From: Massariosphaeria phaeospora
Taxonomy: Eukaryota; Ascomycota; Dothideomycetes; Pleosporales
Reading direction: 5' to 3'
Length of the DNA: 64,000 nt
Assembly: GCA_011032825.1 (NCBI GenBank)
Contig: JAADJZ010000042.1
Coordinates: 1 to 64,000 of the forward strand
In this document: piece after piece, positions 57,586 through 64,000 of the stretch
Layout: each line of letters begins with the position of its first letter
Numbering within the stretch: position 1 is the first letter of the stretch
Translations under genes and position numbers: made by a program
Notes under the pieces: model-generated
What the model was told of the DNA's origin: nothing
Database searches by the model: none
What the model saw: only the letters and a program-made list of their open reading frames with translations

Positions 57586-60500
57586 ACGTATTAGATTACC
57601 AAGCTAGCTAGATTACTAAACTAGCTACTTTTTCTTAGTACTACTAACTTTATTATTAGCTTACAATGCTTTAACCAAGCAACGCAATACTTACTAAACA
57701 AGAAAGCAGAATTAATATCGCAATTCAAGCTTATAAAGCTAGCTAATTTTAAAATCTACAACGCGCTACTACATCGTTCAACGTTAATTACTAAAAACTT
57801 TTTAATTAGCTTAACAAAATTGCATTTTGACTTTAAACACAACTTAATTGCTAAAAGCTAACTGCAACTAAAGAGCAAACAATTGTTTAATATATTCTCA
57901 ACTTTAATTTGCAAGAATTTGCTTCTTAGCTGTCTAAAGTAAAAGATATAAAAAATAAACTAATAGCTGCGCAAAGTAAAAAGCTAGTAGGCAAAATATA
58001 AGCTACAAGATTTGTATCGCGTTTAAGCGAGCTTAAAATAGCTTTTAATTAAGCAAAAAACTAGCAAAGAACACAACAAAAAGATTTTAAAGTAATTAGC
58101 GCGTAGTTTAAGCTTGTTAAGAATACTAAAGCTAAGTACAGCATCTACAAAAATAACGTGCACAACTTTAATAAAACTAGCTTCTAAATAAGCGTAATTG
58201 AGTTTATAAAAGTTGTTACAAGCTTTTAAAAACATACTTAACCTAATCTAATCTAGCTAGGCAATTGAGAGTAGGTAATAGTTATCTAGAGCATCTGCGC
58301 TGCAAAGTACGCAATTTCGCTATTTATTATCTACAAAAAGCGCATTTACATTTTAGCATAATACAAAAAGAATTTTATACCTAGCAATTAAAAGCTTTTA
58401 GTTTTTAAGAATAGCTAACGTACTTTACGAGTTCGTGCACTACACAGGTTCGTGCACTACTTTTGCTAAGCTTCTACCAACTCAACTTCTATACGTAATG
58501 CTTTAACAACAACACTAAATAAAGCTTTCTAATAAGCGTTAGATACAAACTGCTCTTTAGGCTTTTAAACAAAACGCAACACTTTCTTTGCAACGCGCTG
58601 CAGCTATCTACAAAGTTACTTATACAACACTAAGCTGCCAACGCGCAGAACAAACTCTACAAGCAAATTGCTAGCCGAAATTAAAGAATCTAACAAAGAC
58701 TAAAGAGAGCGTAGTTGTTGAGCATATACTTAACTTTATTTTGCGCGGATTCTTCTTTAGGCTCGCAGCTGTAGCTGATATAACCAATTCTTTACGCGCA
58801 AAGCGCAATCTAGGCTAGGTTAGCTTAAACTAGCCTAGTACGTAGGTCATGCACTGCTCTAAGTTTACAATAAAGTTCAATTGCAAGTACAATTACAAGA
58901 AAGCACTTTGCGAGAATTTTAAAGTTATCTAAAGCTAGTTTCGCCTAGTAGCTAACATAAAAGCCAAGTACAGTATCTAGAATAAAAACACGTACAACTT
59001 TAACAAAACAAGCTTTATAATAGGCTAGATATCAACTAGAGCAGTTGTTACAGCTTTAGAGAAACGAGAAAGGCTAAAGGCAATACAGCAAGGCAATAGA
59101 GAGTAAACGACAGTTATCTAAAGCATCAACGCAACAAAGTAAGCTATTCTACTTTTTATTATTTTTAAAAGCTGCTACTACTTCTTTGCTTGGTACAAAG
59201 AAAAGAATTTACTTTAGAACTAGGTTATTGCAGTTTCTAAGAAGAGCTGGACAACAAATAAGCTTAGCTTGCAGTAGTTGAAGCACTTTAATAAGCATAC
59301 AAAGAAAAGAGTAGTTAGCAGCTACTAACTACTCGCAATTAACGGCTATAAAAGCTATAACTCGCTCGCATTCTAGCAATACTGCAAAGAGAACAAGATT
59401 ATTACTATTTGTATGCTTTCGCACTTATCGCACTTTTTGCAGCTTCTTAATGTAGGTTGTTTTGCTTCTTTAAAAAAAGCGTACAAGCGCTAAGCCGAAG
59501 ATTTTATGCGCAACTAGATTACTTACATTACAAAACTTAAGTTTCTACTATGCTTTATACGCGCCTATAATGCTGCAATTACTAAGAGTAATATCCAAGA
59601 AAAGTTTCAAAGCGCTAGATTAGTTTTATTTAACCTAGAATAGGTTATAACAGCTCTTAACGTCTAGTTGCGTACTCTATTACTACTACTACCTATTAAC
59701 AACGAGCCCTAGCAGTCGCAAACTCTAAGCAATACTTTTAAACTAGAGTTGCAATTAACGCTTGTAAAAGCAAGAATTTAGAAGCATATAGATAGCTTAC
59801 TAACGTCTATAGTAAAAGCCTTTAAAAAAGTTTTAAAAAGAGCAGCTATTATCGCGCACAAGCTAGTGTTAGCGCAACGGAAAATAGCTAAGCTAAAAGT
59901 AGCAAATAAAGCCGCTACGCGACGTAAATCGCATAAAAGAAAGCAGGTTTAAGCAGAAAGAACTTTGATAGTTGAGAATAGAGCTCGTCTAACTGCTCTA
60001 AAAGAGTTTAGAGCGCGTAGTAATAAAAAGAAGCTAAAAACGCAAGTGCGCGCTAAAGTAGGTGAACTATCTTAAAAGTAGTGTAGACAGTGCAATTAGA
60101 CCAAGCATAACGCGCGTACGTGTAAGCAAGTAGTAAAAGTAAACTCTAAATAATATCTTGTATTATATTGCTCTATACAAGGCTAAAGTAAGCTGTTTTG
60201 CGCTAGAATAGAGTAGTTTTGGTAGAAGCTTGGCAAAAGTAGTGCACGAACCTGTGTAGTGCACGAACTCGTAAAGTACGTTAGACAAACAACGCTTTTG
60301 GTTTTAAATAGTTAAAGCATTTTAACGCGCATACAAAAGCGCGTTAGGTAAAAAAGTATTAGCTACTTATTCTAAACGGCTATAAAAGCTACTAATTTTA
60401 GAATTTTAAAAACTATTGCTTTAAAAACAAAATCTTTACGCTTTGCATGCTAGCTTATTTATTTTATATTCTCTAGCTACTAGATGTAGTCTAATTTTCG

Positions 60501-61300
60501 CTGCTAAAGCTAAAGTACTTCTAACGCGTTTGGAACTTAGCGCGCTAGCGCGTTTTCTATATCAACAAAAAAAACTTCTTGCTAGCTTTTAGAAACGCGT
60601 TTTTTGAAGTGTTTACAACAAAGAACTGTAAAAAAGCTTTTAAAGTTTTAAAGCTAGTTTCTATTAATGCGCAAGTAGTACTTAATTGCTTTAAAGTATA
60701 GCTACGTACTTTGCTACTACTTCTCGCACTAAAAACGCTGTAGTAGTTAAAAACTCCAAGCAATACGCTTGAATTTAAATCGCAATCAAAGCTTATTACT
60801 ACTAAGCTTGGTTTTTCTCTATTATCTCTAAAGAATAGAATTAACTAGCTTGTTAAAAAGTTCTACTAGATAGCTTATTAGGTTAAGCTAATGCGCAATC
60901 GAATTTCTAGCTTTACAAAAACTATTAAAGAAGCAATAAAAAAAAATTACAAAAACAAAAGCAGATTTAAATAAGTAGCACAATAGAGTATAGTAACAAA
61001 TTAGCGCAAGTAGCTGCTAAAGCGTTTACAGCACTTTAGCTATTAAAGAAAGCGCGTAGTAAAAAGAGTTAAAAAAGAGCACAACTAGCTCTACAGCGCT
61101 GTAAAAACTATAGTAATATAGAGCACAATACTCAAACTTGCTAAAAAAAATACAAAAAAAGCTTTTAAATCTAAAGCTAGCACGACGTACGCAGGTTTCT
61201 TGTTTAATAGCAATTAGTTTAATGTTCTTTAAGATAAGTTGGTTGTGCTAAAGAAAAGTAGCTAGCTTAGTAATCTAGCTAGCTTAGTAATTTAATACGT
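57586..61300 (+). mobile_element. F1-ii: pogo-like element, 1,849 bp plus nested F2-a
   Basis: Flanked by TA (57584-57585; 61301-61302). Inverted termini ACGTATTA-G/A-ATTAC with motif pair AAGCTAGC repeated at both ends. Subtracting F2-a (1,864 bp plus TA) leaves exactly 1,849 bp, the size of F1-iii and F1-iv. The plus-strand transposase is recognisable at 57.7-58.4 and 60.3-61.1 kb. Left flank is gypsy-II and right flank is an F2 copy, so flanks do not rejoin cleanly. Confidence 0.9.
58418..60281 (+). mobile_element. F2-a: pogo-like element (1,864 bp), best-preserved F2 copy
   Basis: Flanked by TA (58416-58417; 60282-60283). Inverted termini ACGTACTTTACGA then GTTCGTGCACTAC twice at each end. 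Plus-strand transposase, less mutated than F2-b: N-terminal DNA-binding part (about 58.68-58.83 kb), DDE part (about 58.95-59.5 kb), MRNQITYITKLKFLLCFIRA near 59.51 kb, and a Lys/Ala-rich C-terminus near 59.75-59.95 kb. Many TAG/TAA remain. It splits the F1-ii transposase at a TA. Confidence 0.92.
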
Positions 61301-61302
61301 TA

Positions 61303-62235
61303 TAAAACTTAAGTTTTCACTATACTTTATACGTGCTTATAATGCAGCAATTACTTTTAATAATATTCAAAAAAAAATTTAAAGCGCTAAATTAGTTCTA
61401 TTTAACTTAAAACAAGTTATAATAGCTTTCAACATTTGGCTACGTACTTTATTACTACTACTTTTTAGCAATAAGCTCTAGCAGTCGCAAACTCTAAACA
61501 ATACTTTTAAATTAAAGTCGCAATTAACGCTTGTAAACACGCTAGCGAATAGGTAGAAAGTACTTATTAATAAGTATAAATTAAGTTATAAGTTGCATAA
61601 ACTTTAGGTTAAAATTAAGTTAAAGTTAACTTAGCGTAGGTAGAAGTTAAGTTAGAGTAGTTAAAGCTTTAAGTTGAAAGTTAAGTTAGAGTTACTTAAA
61701 TAGTTAAAAAACTATAATAAATAAATGTAATAAATATACATAGAAAACTTAATATTAATATAAGTTGTAAATATTATGTAAAACTTAACTACAACTTTAA
61801 GCTTTAACTACTTTAACTTAACTTTAACTTAAGCTGCTTAGTAACTAGCGCAAGCTAAAGCTAAAGTTAAGTTAAAGTCTAACGTAAGCTAACTTAACTT
61901 TAACTTAACTTTTACCTATTTACTAGCTTACTTATAAAAGCAAAAATTTAAAAGTATATAAATAGCTTGCTAACTTTTATAGTAGAAACTTTTAAAAAAG
62001 TTTTTAAAAAAGCAGCTATTATTGCGCACAAGCTAGTGTTAGCGCAACGAAAAATAGCTAAGCTAAAAGTAGCAAATAAAGCTGCTACGCAACGTAAATT
62101 GCATAAAAAAAAGCAAGTTTAAGCAAAAAAAACTTTAATAGTTAAAAATAAAGCTTGTCTAACTGCTTTAAAAGAGTTTAAAGCGCGTAGTAATAAAAAA
62201 AAGCTAAAAACGCAAGTGCGCGCTAAAGTAAGTAA
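61303..62235 (+). mobile_element. F2-d: C-terminal half of a pogo-like element
   Basis: Starts within the F2 sequence (TAAAACTTAAGTTTTCACTA equals F2-a at about 59.53 kb) and follows it through the C-terminal coding region, carrying MITE-B at 61538-61929. It is cut at 62235 by the LTR of gypsy-IV. The N-terminal half is missing at the left, where F1-ii ends. Confidence 0.78.
61538..61929 (+). mobile_element. MITE-B copy 3 (392 bp)
   Basis: Starts CACGCTAGCGAATAGG. The target duplication is GCTTGTAAA at 61529-61537 and ACTTATAAA at 61930-61938, the two differences both being G>A. Removing it restores the F2 sequence seen in F2-a. Identical in length to the two other MITE-B copies. Confidence 0.9.
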
Positions 62236-62523
62236 TGTAATAAGCTAAAAGCTCTATGAATTGCCTTGGTCGTAGAACTTTAGTAGCTATTAACGCTGTA
62301 CGTAACAGCTTCGACGATACCTAAAAAAGCTTCGCTAGTTTCTAGTTAACGAAAGCTTTGCGGTATTGAGTTTTTACATAGCCTCTAAAAGCGCTTCGCA
62401 GGTGCTTTAAAAGCTAACTAACTATAAAGTATATAGAGCTCTTTTGTCCGCGCTGTAGATAGACTCTATCGAATTTATTACATTCTTTATCTAGAACCTG
62501 CTTTCCTAGGCGATTTCTTTTTA
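62236..62523 (+). repeat. 5' LTR of gypsy-IV
   Basis: 288 bp starting TGTAATAAGCTAAAAGC and ending around CGATTTCTTTTTA, followed by TTTAAATTCAATTAATC as in gypsy-II. Less mutated than the solo copy at 32935. It interrupts F2-d after GTAA. The exact right border is placed by comparison with the other copies. Confidence 0.75.
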
Positions 62524-62559
62524 TTTAAATTCAATTAATCTCTACGCAGTAAAAGTCGT

Positions 62560-64000
62560 GAGATCTTTAAGAAGTACAACACTTTTAGAAGTTAAAAGCA
62601 ACTTTCGAGAAACTCTAAGACGCAGCAAAAAAAGTTTTTAAAACTAAATTGCTACAATAGACGGCACTTAAGATGAGTATATTTAAATGCTAGTTGTAGA
62701 AGCCCGCAGGCTAGAAAGCGAAAGCCGAAGTAGCAAAGCAATTAAGAAAGCTCTACGAAAGCTAATAAACAACAACAAACTTAATGTAAAAACTTAAGAA
62801 ATCTGTTTTAATGCAGCGAAAGCTACATATATGAAAATATTCGTTACAGAACCTATAATAGAACTACCTAAAAAGGTAACAAACAATTAGCTACTAGCAG
62901 CAAAGCTAGTTCTCGCAGGACTTTTGAATTCTAAGCAGCTAGTTAATAACGAAAGTGCGAAAGCTTAGGCACTTATTAAAATACTGCAAAATTAGGTTTG
63001 AATTCTCTAGAAGAAAAAAAAAGCTACGCTAGCAACACCGCCAACTCTCTTTAGTATTCTAAAAGCTTCTACGCTAATTACAAAGCGCAACAAAATGCCT
63101 AACCTAGCCTAGTTCAACAGAACAAGGTTAGACTACGAACAGTTTAAAGTCTAAGTAGAGAACAAGATGCTTAATAACGAGAATTTAATTAAAAACTTAT
63201 GCGGCTACATCTACAACTGCCTAATAAAGCAAGCAGCTACTACTAAACTCGCCTAGTATTAGAAACACTATAACGGAACAGCAAAGAAGTTCTAAAAGTA
63301 CTTTAATAGGCACTACTAGAACTACATGCGAGCGTAGAAAGTACTTAACTAACTCTTTGCTTTTAGGCAGAAGAAAATGTTCTTTTAAAAGTACAATAAG
63401 AAATTCATGCGCCTTGCGTACGACGCAAAAATAACAAGCAACGTAGCTACATTAAAAAACTAGTACAAAGCAAGGCTTCGCGCTAATCTACAAGATAAAA
63501 TAGTTAGCGTTATTATTCTCTTAGCATAGCAACTTTAGAACCTAATAGAACAAGTTACTTAGATTAAGAAAAACCTAAACCGCGCGAAAGCAAACAACTA
63601 GTAGCGAATAGTACCAAATTAATTAATAAGCGACACGAAAGCTATGGACTAGAAGCTAGCAACTAAAGCTACTACCTAGGCAGTCCGCGCAGCCACTAAC
63701 AACAAGAAGAAAAAGCGAGCTAAATAAGCAAACAACGCAGAGATAACGAAACAACAAAAGAATTACTTTTGCTTTTGATATAGTTTAGCAACTTACATGT
63801 TTAATAAATGTAAGCTCGCAGCTCTAAAGAAGCTTGCTACAACTTAAAAAGCAACTTTTAAACTAGTTAAAACGATAGCAAAAGTTAAAGAGGTCTTTAA
63901 GTTTAAAGACTTGAAAAACTAAACACTCCTAACCAAAAGCGCGGTTAAGAGTAGTAAAAAAAAAACACGGTTTCTTTATTGAATAAGTTTTTGAAGTTTC
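62560..64000 (+). pseudogene. Gypsy-IV gag, truncated by the window edge
   Basis: Plus-strand frame with many TAG/TAA. A retrotransposon capsid-like region lies at about 63.08-63.6 kb (RTRLDYEQFKV, then AATTKLA-stop-Y-stop-KHYNGTAKKF, KMFFQ-type helices and RLAYDAKITSNVATLKN). It is followed by a Lys-rich linker and a degenerate zinc knuckle near 63.77 kb (FCF-stop-YSLATYMFNKC). It resembles gypsy-II gag. The pol region would lie beyond 64000. Confidence 0.68.

Overview
The window looks like a repeat-rich compartment of a filamentous ascomycete genome. Small, GC-balanced gene islands carry fungal-type genes: an F-box protein, a type-B carboxylesterase, and a small secreted protein with a 64-nt GTAAGC...CTAAC...CACAG intron. 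They are embedded in long AT-rich stretches in which almost every reading frame is littered with TAG/TAA. Related repeat copies differ mainly by C>T and G>A, CpA/TpG is depleted, and catalytic residues show the matching changes (D>N, E>K, H>Y, W or Q>stop). This is what repeat-induced point mutation (RIP) leaves behind. I saw no tRNA, rRNA, CRISPR array or bacterial operon.

Layout. 1-4490: RIP-destroyed RecQ-type helicase on the minus strand, extending past the left edge and carrying a solo LTR. 4920-5452: fragments of pogo-like transposons. 5589-11365: gene island (F-box, esterase, secreted protein), preceded by a degraded tandem copy of the F-box 5' end. About 11.7-39.5 kb (minus strand): one large membrane-protein gene (modin-like, name tentative) torn into pieces. 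Its exons lie at 39218-39549, 17556-18422 and about 16.3-17.4 kb, and its 3' part is probably near 12.2 kb. A 20.7-kb hAT block (18500-39199, 8-bp target duplication CAAATGAG) sits inside one of its introns. A second hAT (12203-16269, CCCACGGA) sits farther downstream and is itself split by a third hAT (13076-16082, GATGAGAT). The 20.7-kb block is a Russian doll: a hAT transposase gene cut by a DD34E Tc1-type element, a pogo-like element, a solo LTR and MITEs, which are in turn cut by further elements. 40.1-64 kb: nested LTR retrotransposons. The best preserved is a complete 7,177-bp chromodomain gypsy element with two 501-bp LTRs and a 5-bp duplication (CATAC). Pogo-like elements of about 1,849 and 1,864 bp and MITEs of 424, 326 and 392 bp interrupt the others.

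The most unusual observation is that the terminal inverted repeats of the pogo-like elements and of their 424-bp MITEs contain a tandem pair of short motifs. The motif is the same in all four positions of one element but differs from element to element, while the flanking terminal sequence is conserved. In one element (34617-36465) the left and right motifs disagree and its two flanks come from different loci, which marks it as a recombination chimera. A second notable item is an antisense Cys-rich/coiled-coil gene between pol and the 3' LTR of the complete gypsy element.

How the parts relate: the three intact genes are unrelated to the transposons, and the secreted protein lies next to the mutated compartment, as effector-like genes often do. 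All repeat coding regions except the Tc1-type element, the DDE_3 transposase and, to some extent, hAT-3 are mutated beyond function. This gives a relative age order in which those three are youngest. All family assignments are by eye from the translated sequence; no database search was possible.
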